Below, piece by piece: positions 1 through 8,256 of a DNA stretch of 64,000 nt. Positions within the stretch are counted from its first letter, which is position 1; every line of letters starts with the position of its first letter. This DNA comes from Pseudoduganella albidiflava (GTDB lineage: Bacteria > Pseudomonadota > Gammaproteobacteria > Burkholderiales > Burkholderiaceae_D). The stretch lies in assembly GCF_004322755.1 (NCBI RefSeq), contig NZ_CP036401.1:3596001-3660000 (forward strand). Reading direction: 5' to 3'. Both the position numbers and the translations under genes were made by a program. Below the pieces are notes generated by a model. It was given only the letters and a program-made list of their open reading frames with translations, had not been told where the DNA came from and did no database searches.

Positions 1-3000
1 TACCGTTGTCCACGACAAACAGGGCCGTGGCTCCCTCACGGTACGCGCTCGCCGCGGCGCCGATCTGGGCTGCCGCTTTCCCGGCAGTGATTTCTCCGTC
101 GATGTCGGCCGTCAGGATGACCAGTTCGGCGGAAGCCTTGAAGCCGCCGGGCGCTGCCGAGACCACCGCGCCTTCGACGGAGCGGTCGCCGTCGCCGATC
201 CGGATGCCGCCCTGTGCGATACGCAGCTTGTCGGACCGGGTCACGAAATCGGTGACCGTATCCAGGCTGCCGCCATCGTTGAAGACAAAGGCATCCGCCC
301 CCGCGCCGCCGGACAGCACATCGCGGCCGGTTCCCCCTCCCAGCGTATCGTTACCGGCCCCGCCGGCGAGCGAGTCGTCGCCGGCACCGCCTTCGATGGC
401 GTTGGCCGCCGCGTTGCCGGTCAACGTGTTGGCGAGTGCGTTGCCCGCCAGGTTGATGGCCCTGTTCGCCGTCACGGCGATGGCGGCATGTTCCACGTTG
501 GCGGCGAGCGCATAGGTACCGCCGCCGGTGAATGCGACCCGCACCTGGTCGATCCCCGCGCCGGCATCTTCGAGCACGACGTCGCCGGCGGCGCTGATCA
601 CGTAGGTATCGTCGCCAAGGCCGCCGGTCATGGTGTCGTTCCCGGCCAGCCCATCGAGCGTGTCGTTGCCGCCGGTGCCGGTGATGACATCGTTGGCGAC
701 GCTGGCAACGTTGGCGTGCACGTCGGCCACGTCGCGCACGCCGTCCGCGAACTGCAGGCGTTCCACGTTGCGCAGGGTGACCGATTCGCCCGTCGCCGCG
801 TTGACCAGCAGCGTATCCGTCGCGGTCGGCCGGCTGCGCACATAGTCGGCGAACCCGCCGGCCAGTTGCGCGGTGTCCGTGCCGGTGCCGCCGTCGACGA
901 CGTCGATGCCCGTGCCGGGCAGCAGCACGTCGTCGCCCGCACCGCCGTTCAGCCGGTCGTTGCCGGCGCCTCCGGAAATTTCGTTGGCCAGCGCGTTACC
1001 GGTGCCGTTGAATGTGCCGGCACCCGTGTAGCGCAGGTTCTCCACGTTGGCGCCCAGCGTATACGCGGCCGCCGATACATCGACGCGGTCGATGCCGCCA
1101 TTCGCCGCCTCGGTGACGGCATCGGCCGCCACGTCGACCACGTACACATCGTCGCCCGCGCCGCCGGCCAGCGAATCCGCGCCGGCGCCACCGGCCAGCG
1201 TGTCGTCGCCCTCGGCGCCGACCAGGGTATTCGCGCCGGCATTCCCGGTCAGCAGGTTATCGAGCCCGTTGCCCGTCACGGTCACGGCTTTCGAGCTGGC
1301 CGCGACTGTCGCGTTCTCGACGTTCGCGGCCAGCACGAACTTGCCGGCCACGGCAAACGCCACCTGCACCGAGTCATTGCCTTCGCCGGCCGCTTCGACG
1401 ATCACGTCGCCGGCGGCGCTGACGACGTACAGATCGTCACCGTCGCCGCCGGACAGGGTGTCGTTGCCCAGCGCGCCGTCGAGCGTGTCGTCGTCCGCCG
1501 TGCCGACCAGCAGGTCGTTGCCGGCGCCGACGAGGTTGACGGTGACTTCGGCCAGCGTCCTGGCGCCATCGGTGAAGATTACCTGCTCGACGTTGCGCAG
1601 CGTGACGTCCTCGCCGGTCATGGCATTGACCAGGCGGGTGTCGACGGTGGTGGTGCGCTGGCGGACGTAATCGCTGAATGCGCCCAGCACGAACGCGGTA
1701 TCGGTGCCTGTGCCACCGTCAACAGTGTCGGTGCCGGTGCCGGCGACCAGCAGGTCGCTGCCGTCGCCACCGGACAGCGAGTCGTTACCGGCCGCGCCAT
1801 CGAGGATGTCGTCCCCGCCGGCGCCGGACAGCTTGTCGTTGCCGCCGCGGCCCGTGATGCCATTGGCCAGCGCATTGCCGGTGCCATTGAAGGCTGCGCT
1901 GCCGTTGTAGCGCAGCATCTCCACATTCGCGCCGAGCGTATATTTCGTCGCCACCGTTTCCACAGTGTCGTAGCCGGCGCCCACGGCTTCGGTGACCGTA
2001 TCCGTGGCAGCCTCGACGATATACAGATCATCGCCCGCGCCGCCGGCCAGCGTGTCCCTGCCGGCGCCGCCATCAAGGGTGTCGTTGCCGGCACCGCCGG
2101 CCAGGGTGTTGGCGGCGGCGTTGCCGGACAGGCGGTTGTCGAGGGTATTGCCGGTGATATGGACTTTGACCAATGCCGTCGCGGTGACGACTGCGTTCTC
2201 GACATTGGCGGCAAGCTGGTACGTTGCCGCGGTCTTGAAGCCCAGCAAGGCTGTATCGTTACCGCCGCCAGCCAGTTCAGTAATTACATCCCCGATCGTG
2301 TCAAGGACATAGGTATCGTCTCCTGTTCCGCCGACCAAGGTGTCATTGCCAATGCCCCCGTCGAGCGTGTCGTTGCCGCCTTGTCCAAGCAGTACATCAT
2401 TTGTCGAACCGCCGACCAGCGTATCGCTGCCATCGGTTCCGGTCGACGTGGAGTGATCTTCGGGGCCATCGTTCTGGCGAACCGCGGCTATCGTCTTGGT
2501 TCCGTCGGCGAAGCCCACCATCTCGATATTGCGAAGCGAAATACTTTCACCAGTCTTGAAGTTGACGAGCCCAGTCTCGTCAGCCGACAACGCGATACGC
2601 GCATAAGATTCGAACTTTCCGGCCACCTTCAGCGTATCGACGCCGATTCCTCCATCCACAAAGTCTTGCCCGCTGCCCGCGTCGAGCGTGTCGTCCCCTG
2701 CTTCTCCGGACAGCGTGTCATTTCCTGCCTCTCCCTTCAGTACGTTTGCACCATCGTTTCCGGTGATGACGTTGGCTCCGGCATTGCCCGTCCCATCGTG
2801 GGCGCTGCCCTGCAGCTGCAAGTCTTCCACGTTGTTCGCAAGTGTGAAGTTCACTGTCGCGATGACTTTATCGCGGCCTTCGCCGGTGATCTCGACGACT
2901 ACGTCTGCAACATCGTCTGCGTAATAGACGTCGTCACCTGAACCGCCAGACATGCTGTCGCCGCCGCTTCCGCCATCCAGGGTATCGTTGCCTGCCAGGC

Positions 3001-5488
3001 CGGAAATGGTGTCGAACCCTGGTCCGCCAGATAGCATGTCGTCAGTTGGGGTACCACTGATGGCCAATGCCTCGGCAACATTGCTGACCATCTCTGCAGC
3101 TTTGACGTTCAGGAGAGTCAACACAGTGTGATACGTTGCATTCAGCCCGGAAGCACCGTCGGAATCGAATTGGAGCAGTGTGTCAGCACCGTCCTGCACC
3201 AAACGCAGAAAACCCTGGTCGGCCGCGAACGGGTTACCGCCGCTGTAATCGCCGTTGCTGGCGCTTTGCTCCAGCAGTTCCGTGATATCAATGCGGTCGC
3301 CCCCTGCTCCGGCAGCGAAATCGGTTACCGTAAAGGGACCTGTAGCATTACCGCTGATGAACCTGAACGTATCCGTGCCGGCTCCACCTGTCAGAACGAC
3401 CGCTGGATCGGCAGCCCAGGAATATGAGCTGATATACAAAGAAAAAAGATCGTCGCCATCGCCTCCATCGGCCTGGATACTCTGGAACGTGTCCGAACCG
3501 TAGCTCCAGAGGCTGAAGCGGTCATTGCCAGCGCCACCGGCAAGCGTATCCTGCCCATTTCCGACGTTAACCTCGAGGTAATCATTTCCGGCGCCAGCGT
3601 CGATCACATCGTTGCCAGCCGCGCCATCTATGCTGTCATTTCCTTGGCCTCCGAGGATCGTATCGTTCCCCGCGCCGCCATTTAGGCTGTCCCCGTAGTC
3701 GTAATAGATTTCGCCGGATTCGTCGCCTCCAGCGATAAGATCATCGCCGCCGCTTCCATTGATAGTGTCACTTCCCGCACCGCCGGTGATCGTATCGTCG
3801 GAGCTACTGCCATTGAGCAAATCATTGTCGCCAGTTCCAGCTAGCACCAACCCTGGCACCGCGGTTCCATCGGGGCTGATACCACCGACAACATTTTCCG
3901 CTGAAAACTCAGTCGCATTGGTATTTTGCAGCGTCATGACGGTCTGAAAGGCCTGACTCTTGCCGGCGACACCGTCGAAATCGTATTGGAGCAGTGTGTC
4001 AGCACCGTCCTGCACCAAACGCAGGAAACCTTGGTCGGCCGCGAACGGGTTACCGCCGCTGTAGTCGCCGTTGCTGGCGCTTTGCTCCAGCAATTCCGTG
4101 ATATCAATGCGGTCGCCCCCTGCTCCGGCAGCGAAATCGGTTACCGTAAAGGGACCTGTAGCATTACCGCTGATGAACCTGAACGTATCCGTGCCGGCTC
4201 CACCTGTCAGCACGACCGCTGGATCGGCAGCCCAGGAATATGAGCTGATATACAAAGAAAAAAGATCGTCGCCATCGCCTCCATTGGCCTCGATACTCTG
4301 GAACGTGTCCGAACCGTAGCTCCAGAGGCTGAAGCGGTCATTGCCAGCGCCACCGACAAGCGTATCCTGCCCATTTCCGACGTTAACCTCGAGGTAATCA
4401 TTTCCGGCGCCAGCGTCGATCACATCGTTGCCAGCCGCGCCATCTATGCTGTCATTTCCTTGGCCTCCGAGGATCGTATCGTTCCCCGCGCCGCCATTTA
4501 GGCTGTCCCCGTAGTCGTAATAGATTTCGCCGGATTCGTCGCCTCCAGCGATAAGATCATCGCCGCCGCTTCCATTGATAGTGTCACTTCCCGCACCGCC
4601 GGTGATCGTATCGTCGGAGCTACTGCCATTGAGCAAATCATTGTCGCCAGTTCCAGCTAGCACCAACCCTGGCACCGCGGTTCCATCGGGGCTGATACCA
4701 CCGACAACATTTTCCGCTGAAAACTCAGTCGCATTGGTATTTTGCAGCGTCATGGCGGTCTGAAAGGCCTGACTCTTGCCGGCGACACCGTCGAAATCGT
4801 ATTGGAGCAGTGTGTCAGCACCGTCCTGCACCAAACGCAGGAAACCTTGGTCGGCCGCGAACGGGTTACCGCCGCTGTAGTCGCCGTTGCTGGCGCTTTG
4901 CTCCAGCAATTCCGTGATATCAATGCGGTCGCCCCCTGCTCCGGCAGCGAAATCGGTTACCGTAAAGGGACCTGTAGCATTACCGCTGATGAACCTGAAC
5001 GTATCCGTACCGGCTCCACCTGTCAGAACGACCGCTGGATCGGCAGCCCAGGAATATGAGCTGATATACAAAGAAAAAAGATCGTCGCCATCGCCTCCAT
5101 TGGCCTGGATACTCTGGAACGTGTCCGAACCGTAGCTCCAGAGGCTGAAGCGGTCATTGCCAGCGCCACCGGCAAGCGTATCCTGCCCATTTCCGACGTT
5201 AACCTCGAGGTAGTCATTTCCTGCGCCAGCGTCGATCACATCGTCGCCAGCCGCGCCATCTATGCTGTCATTTCCTTGGCCTCCGAGGATCGTATCGTTC
5301 CCCGCGCCGCCATTTAGGCTATCTCCGTAATCAGCATAATATCCACCGGATTCATCACCACCTTCTATCAGGTCATCGCCGCCGCCTCCGTCAATGGTGT
5401 CGCTTCCTGCACCGCCGATGAGAACGTCGTTGTCAAATGTACCGAGTAAATTGTCTTCGGCTGCGGTGCCGGTAATTGTGTTGGCCAT
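1..5488 (-). CDS. Giant RTX (hemolysin-type calcium-binding) protein, 3' end outside window
   Basis: The reverse strand is open from an ATG at 5488 to the left edge (about 1829 codons) with no stop, so the C-terminus is missing. The translation is dominated by glycine/aspartate nonapeptides of the GGxGxDxLx type, the calcium-binding beta-roll of type I secreted RTX proteins; no signal peptide is seen. Residues ~56-775 are built from near-identical 272-residue repeats (816 bp). Each ends in a GDRIDITELL...NPFA...GADTLLQYD-like module that resembles the C-terminal targeting region of such proteins. After residue ~790 come diverged ~280-residue modules with DDTYVV, NVENA and TLRNVE signatures. 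The last visible residues (EGATALFVVDNG) look like the end-domain of such proteins, so probably only tens of residues are lost. The role is likely adhesion or an extracellular matrix. No good Shine-Dalgarno precedes the ATG; no T1SS genes are in the window. Confidence 0.9.
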   Translation of the reverse strand, partial: MANTITGTAAEDNLLGTFDNDVLIGGAGSDTIDGGGGDDLIEGGDESGGYYADYGDSLNGGAGNDTILGGQGNDSIDGAAGDDVIDAGAGNDYLEVNVGNGQDTLAGGAGNDRFSLWSYGSDTFQSIQANGGDGDDLFSLYISSYSWAADPAVVLTGGAGTDTFRFISGNATGPFTVTDFAAGAGGDRIDITELLEQSASNGDYSGGNPFAADQGFLRLVQDGADTLLQYDFDGVAGKSQAFQTAMTLQNTNATEFSAENVVGGISPDGTAVPGLVLAGTGDNDLLNGSSSDDTITGGAGSDTINGSGGDDLIAGGDESGEIYYDYGDSLNGGAGNDTILGGQGNDSIDGAAGNDVIDAGAGNDYLEVNVGNGQDTLVGGAGNDRFSLWSYGSDTFQSIEANGGDGDDLFSLYISSYSWAADPAVVLTGGAGTDTFRFISGNATGPFTVTDFAAGAGGDRIDITELLEQSASNGDYSGGNPFAADQGFLRLVQDGADTLLQYDFDGVAGKSQAFQTVMTLQNTNATEFSAENVVGGISPDGTAVPGLVLAGTGDNDLLNGSSSDDTITGGAGSDTINGSGGDDLIAGGDESGEIYYDYGDSLNGGAGNDTILGGQGNDSIDGAAGNDVIDAGAGNDYLEVNVGNGQDTLAGGAGNDRFSLWSYGSDTFQSIQADGGDGDDLFSLYISSYSWAADPAVVLTGGAGTDTFRFISGNATGPFTVTDFAAGAGGDRIDITELLEQSASNGDYSGGNPFAADQGFLRLVQDGADTLLQFDSDGASGLNATYHTVLTLLNVKAAEMVSNVAEALAISGTPTDDMLSGGPGFDTISGLAGNDTLDGGSGGDSMSGGSGDDVYYADDVADVVVEITGEGRDKVIATVNFTLANNVEDLQLQGSAHDGTGNAGANVITGNDGANVLKGEAGNDTLSGEAGDDTLDAGSGQDFVDGGIGVDTLKVAGKFESYARIALSADETGLVNFKTGESISLRNIEMVGFADGTKTIAAVRQNDGPEDHSTSTGTDGSDTLVGGSTNDVLLGQGGNDTLDGGIGNDTLVGGTGDDTYVLDTIGDVITELAGGGNDTALLGFKTAATYQLAANVENAVVTATALVKVHITGNTLDNRLSGNAAANTLAGGAGNDTLDGGAGRDTLAGGAGDDLYIVEAATDTVTEAVGAGYDTVETVATKYTLGANVEMLRYNGSAAFNGTGNALANGITGRGGNDKLSGAGGDDILDGAAGNDSLSGGDGSDLLVAGTGTDTVDGGTGTDTAFVLGAFSDYVRQRTTTVDTRLVNAMTGEDVTLRNVEQVIFTDGARTLAEVTVNLVGAGNDLLVGTADDDTLDGALGNDTLSGGDGDDLYVVSAAGDVIVEAAGEGNDSVQVAFAVAGKFVLAANVENATVAASSKAVTVTGNGLDNLLTGNAGANTLVGAEGDDTLAGGAGADSLAGGAGDDVYVVDVAADAVTEAANGGIDRVDVSAAAYTLGANVENLRYTGAGTFNGTGNALANEISGGAGNDRLNGGAGDDVLLPGTGIDVVDGGTGTDTAQLAGGFADYVRSRPTATDTLLVNAATGESVTLRNVERLQFADGVRDVADVHANVASVANDVITGTGGNDTLDGLAGNDTMTGGLGDDTYVISAAGDVVLEDAGAGIDQVRVAFTGGGTYALAANVEHAAIAVTANRAINLAGNALANTLTGNAAANAIEGGAGDDSLAGGAGNDTLGGGTGRDVLSGGAGADAFVFNDGGSLDTVTDFVTRSDKLRIAQGGIRIGDGDRSVEGAVVSAAPGGFKASAELVILTADIDGEITAGKAAAQIGAAASAYREGATALFVVDNG
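3165..5320 (-). repeat. 816-bp tandem repeats inside the RTX gene (2.6 copies)
   Basis: Direct comparison shows the same sequence recurring every 816 bp. There are full copies at about 4505-5320 and 3689-4504 and a partial copy at about 3165-3688. Differences are few and several that were checked are synonymous (GAT/GAC, CAG/CAA, TTT/TTC); others swap D/N or Q/E in an exposed SIQAN-type loop. The repeat is visibly less GC-rich than the RTX modules at 1-2300. Because 816 is divisible by three, copy-number change by recombination keeps the frame. Confidence 0.93.
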
Positions 5489-6298
5489 CAAGCGTGTTTA
5501 TAGATGAGAAGATATTAAGGATCGATTTATGCTACTGACAGAATGCGATTACCTGACGTCGGTACGCACTGGGCGTGGCGAAAAGTCCGGCCGTGAATGT
5601 CCAGTGGCACGGCAAGCGCGGGACGTACTTTAAGATAACGTTTACCGCGCTAATGGTGCTGTCAGGTTAATTGTGACGTGCAGACGTGCAGGGAGGTGAT
5701 GCAACCAGATTAGCAAATTGCAAGTAAAGTTGCGTCAATATACACCATTTCCGCAGCTAAATTCTCGCCAATTGTCACGCTCGAAGGGCCAATACGCTGA
5801 CTGTTCGCGTGCCACGGGGCCGCTTGGATGACGCTCCGTCTACCGCGATAAGCGTTCGAACAGCACCTTTTAGTCACTGTGGCACGGGATATTGGCCCCG
5901 GCGCAATCCTGACAGCGGGAATTCGTTAAAAGTAAGAGGGGACTCCACGTTCTCTATCGAGCCTTCGACGGATCTCAGCGAGCGTATGTCAGCGGACCGT
6001 CGATGAGCAGCGGAACATTGGATTACGGGAAGTGAACCGATTTATTCCATGCATCGCAAACACGGCGCATGGAGACCGATGCAGAACTAGCTTTGTTCCT
6101 TCGTTGTGCCGGCACTGCAGCATCACCGGTAGCAAACCTATTGTTCATTGCGGTAGCGTTTCTACTGCTATACCACGCCACTGCCGTTAGAGACATCGAC
6201 GAAAAAGTTAATGGCAGAGAAAAAGGCTAGTCGGCTGCGCGGCGGCGGCGCCTGCACGGTCCCGTTGCGCCCACAAACCGAAGCCCGGGGTGCCGAAC
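5489..6298. other. Gene-poor intergenic region
   Basis: About 810 bp lie between the start of the RTX gene and the 3' end of the cyclase gene. Codon usage here is not like that of real neighbours. A 65-codon frame at 5809-6006 has no recognisable features, and a weak small-ORF candidate at 6069-6230 is listed separately. The segment next to 5488 should hold the RTX promoter; a TATAAA box lies 8 nt before the ATG on the reverse strand (about 5497-5502) but no convincing -35 was found. No repeat, tRNA or terminator was recognised. Confidence 0.6.
6069..6230 (+). CDS. Possible 53-residue single-span membrane microprotein
   Basis: An ATG at 6069 opens a 53-codon frame ending TAG at 6230. The product has an acidic N-terminus (METDAELALF), one hydrophobic segment at about residues 22-35 (NLLFIAVAFLLLYH) and a charged tail (RDIDEKVNGREKG), a plausible small inner-membrane protein. 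Against it: there is no Shine-Dalgarno, codons are not GC3-rich as in the neighbours, and no homologue is recognised. It sits alone between an RTX gene and a catabolic gene that both read the other way. It is listed only because the hydrophobic segment is clear. Confidence 0.22.
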   Translation: METDAELALFLRCAGTAASPVANLLFIAVAFLLLYHATAVRDIDEKVNGREKG

Positions 6299-7108
6299 TC
6301 AGCGCGGCAGCGCCATCAACCCATCGTCGAAAATCGCCACCGCCCGCGTCCACCCCGCCGACCCGCGCCGCACCTTGTGCGGGAAGCAGCTGATATAGAA
6401 ACCATGCGCCGGCAGCTTCTCCAGTGCGTGCAGCTTCTCCAGGTGGCAGTAGCCGATGTCGCGCCCGGCCTTGTGGCCTTCCCAGATCAGCGCCTTGTTG
6501 CCTGTTTCCGCGATCTTCTTGGCCGTGTACGAGAACGGCGCGTCCCAGCTCCATGCGTCCGTGCCGGTCAACCGCACGCCCCGCTCCAGCAGGTACATGG
6601 TGGCTTCGTAGCCCATGCCGCAGCCGGCGGAAACATAGTCGTTATGGCCATAGCGGCTGCCCGCGCCGGTGTTCACGACGACGATGTCCAGCGGGCGCAG
6701 TTCGTGGCCGATGCGGTCCAGTTCCGCGGCCACGTCGGCGGCGGTGGCCACGTAGCCGTCGGGGAAATGGCGGAAGTCCAGCTTCACGCCTGGCTGGAAG
6801 CACCACTCCAGCGGTACTTCGTCGATCGTGATCGAGGCCTTCTTTTCGCCGGTGGCGGCATCCATCGTGGAATGGAAGTGGTATGGCGCGTCGAGGTGGG
6901 TGCCGCTGTGGGTGGTCATCGTCACCCATTCGGCGGCGGCGGCTTCGCCGTCCGGGTAGTCGGCGGCGGTGGTGCCGGGGATCATCGCCATGAACTCGGG
7001 CAGTGTGTCCGTGTGTTTCTGGTACGTGATCTTCGGCGCCAGCGGCGGCGGGTCGGACAGTACTTCGTTCTCGAGGAAGATGGAAAGGTCGATGAAGCGG
7101 CGGGTCAT
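6299..7108 (-). CDS. Cyclase-family (kynurenine formamidase-like) metal-dependent hydrolase
   Basis: The 269-residue cytoplasmic protein carries the cyclase/kynurenine formamidase signature HSGTHLDAPYHF, with metal ligands expected at His67, His71, Asp73 and His77. Members hydrolyse amides or cyclic keto compounds such as formylkynurenine or isatin using Zn or Mn. The start is fixed by GGAGA six bases before the ATG. It is divergent from a LysR regulator 181 bp away, the classic arrangement for a regulated catabolic gene. Its promoter region contains the same CCATTTT-type motif found before three other units of this cluster. The substrate is unknown; a ring-opened intermediate of the aromatic pathway encoded downstream is a reasonable guess. 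Confidence 0.85.
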   Translation of the reverse strand: MTRRFIDLSIFLENEVLSDPPPLAPKITYQKHTDTLPEFMAMIPGTTAADYPDGEAAAAEWVTMTTHSGTHLDAPYHFHSTMDAATGEKKASITIDEVPLEWCFQPGVKLDFRHFPDGYVATAADVAAELDRIGHELRPLDIVVVNTGAGSRYGHNDYVSAGCGMGYEATMYLLERGVRLTGTDAWSWDAPFSYTAKKIAETGNKALIWEGHKAGRDIGYCHLEKLHALEKLPAHGFYISCFPHKVRRGSAGWTRAVAIFDDGLMALPR

Positions 7109-7146
7109 TGCGGTCTCCGGCTTGGTGTCAGGTTATTGTCGCGTGA

Positions 7147-7185
7147 AGCGTACTGCCCGCCGGCGCCACCGCAAAATGGATTGTA
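7147..7185 (-). promoter_or_regulatory. Shared cluster promoter motif, copy 1
   Basis: Read on the reverse strand, ATACAATCCATTTTGCGG is followed exactly 18 nt after its TTTTGC by TACGCT, a -10-like hexamer about 38 nt before the cyclase ATG. The same block, with the same 18-nt spacing, precedes the DUF1302 gene, the alpha/beta hydrolase gene and the ABC binding-protein gene. It lies in the LysR/cyclase divergent gap, so a LysR site is plausible. Confidence 0.5.
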
Positions 7186-7289
7186 TCGATCACAGGTATC
7201 CACAAAACCGATGCCCGCGCCGCCTTGGCGGCTGGCGGGATGTGGCATCATCCTCCGCATAATTTTCAAGAAAAACCGAAGGAGACACC

Positions 7290-8243
7290 ATGCGTTTCAA
7301 CCGCCTCGACCTGAACCTGCTGGTCGCGCTCGACGCACTGCTGAGCGAAAAAAGCATCACCCGCGCGGCTGGCCGCCTGAACCTGAGCCAGTCGGCCACC
7401 AGCGGCGTGCTGGCCCGGCTGCGCGACTACTTCAAGGACGAACTGCTGGTCCCCGTCGGCCGCACGCTGATCCTCACGCCGCTGGCGTCCAGCCTGTGCG
7501 ACCCGGTGCGCAAGGTGCTGCTGCAGATCCAGGCGACCATCGACATCCGCCCCGAGTTCGATCCGCAGACGGCCAGCCGCGCCTTCCGCATTCTCGCCAG
7601 CGACTACATCTCGACGGTGCTGCTGGGCGACCTGGGCCAGCGCATCGCCAGCGCCGCGCCGAACATCACGCTCGACGTGCTGCCGACGACACCGAACCCG
7701 ATCGACCTGCTGGAACGCGCCGAGGTGGACCTGATCGTCCTGCCCCGCAAGTTCATCGCCGAAACGCATCCGGTGCACGTGCTGTTCGAGGAAACCTATA
7801 CCTGCATCGCCTGGACCGGCAACACGGCGGTCGGCGACACGCTGACGCTGGACCAGTACATGGGCCTGGGCCACGTGTCTTCCCGCTTCGGCAACGCGGT
7901 GACCAGTTTCGAGGAGTGGTTCCTGAAGGTGAGCGGCTACGACCGCCGCATCGAAGTGACGACGACCAACTTCACCAGCATTCCCCACTTCGTGATCGGC
8001 ACCAACCGCATCGCCACGATGCACACGCGCCTGGCCCGCACGCTGGCCCGCTATTACCCGATCCGCCTGCTGCCGCCGCCGCTGGAAATCCCCGCGCTGG
8101 AGATGTGCATGCAGTGGAACCACTTCCTGGACCGCGATCCTTCGCACATCTGGCTGCGTTCCGTGCTGGCCGATATCGCGCGGGCCGACCCGTTCGGCGA
8201 GGCACCTCGGGAGTACGCGGCACCCTTGGCCGCGTACTCCTGA
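7290..8243 (+). CDS. LysR-type transcriptional regulator (NodD/PcaQ-like)
   Basis: The 317-residue protein has an N-terminal winged helix-turn-helix (DLNLLVALDALLSEKSITRAAGRLNLSQS begins at residue 7) followed by the two-lobed effector-binding domain. The start has an excellent AAGGAGA seven bases upstream. LysR regulators usually control the divergent gene, here the cyclase at 6299-7108, and often further operons of the same pathway. The C-terminal half (LHxxW-like MQWNHFLDRDPSHIWLR) resembles the NodD-like subgroup that responds to phenolic compounds. Inducer and targets cannot be read from sequence, but the motif shared by four nearby promoters makes this protein or the LysR at 23461-24366 the prime candidate. 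Confidence 0.9.
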   Translation: MRFNRLDLNLLVALDALLSEKSITRAAGRLNLSQSATSGVLARLRDYFKDELLVPVGRTLILTPLASSLCDPVRKVLLQIQATIDIRPEFDPQTASRAFRILASDYISTVLLGDLGQRIASAAPNITLDVLPTTPNPIDLLERAEVDLIVLPRKFIAETHPVHVLFEETYTCIAWTGNTAVGDTLTLDQYMGLGHVSSRFGNAVTSFEEWFLKVSGYDRRIEVTTTNFTSIPHFVIGTNRIATMHTRLARTLARYYPIRLLPPPLEIPALEMCMQWNHFLDRDPSHIWLRSVLADIARADPFGEAPREYAAPLAAYS

Positions 8244-8256
8244 TCCACCTGGCCGG

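Noticed and set aside
488-2941. An 817-codon plus-strand frame opposite the RTX gene
   Set aside because: It is the reverse of glycine/aspartate repeats (rich in His, Val, Ala, Gly, Arg); the minus strand gives canonical RTX nonapeptides.
5809-6006. 65-codon plus-strand frame in the intergenic region
   Set aside because: No ribosome-binding site, no recognisable domain, codon use unlike neighbours.
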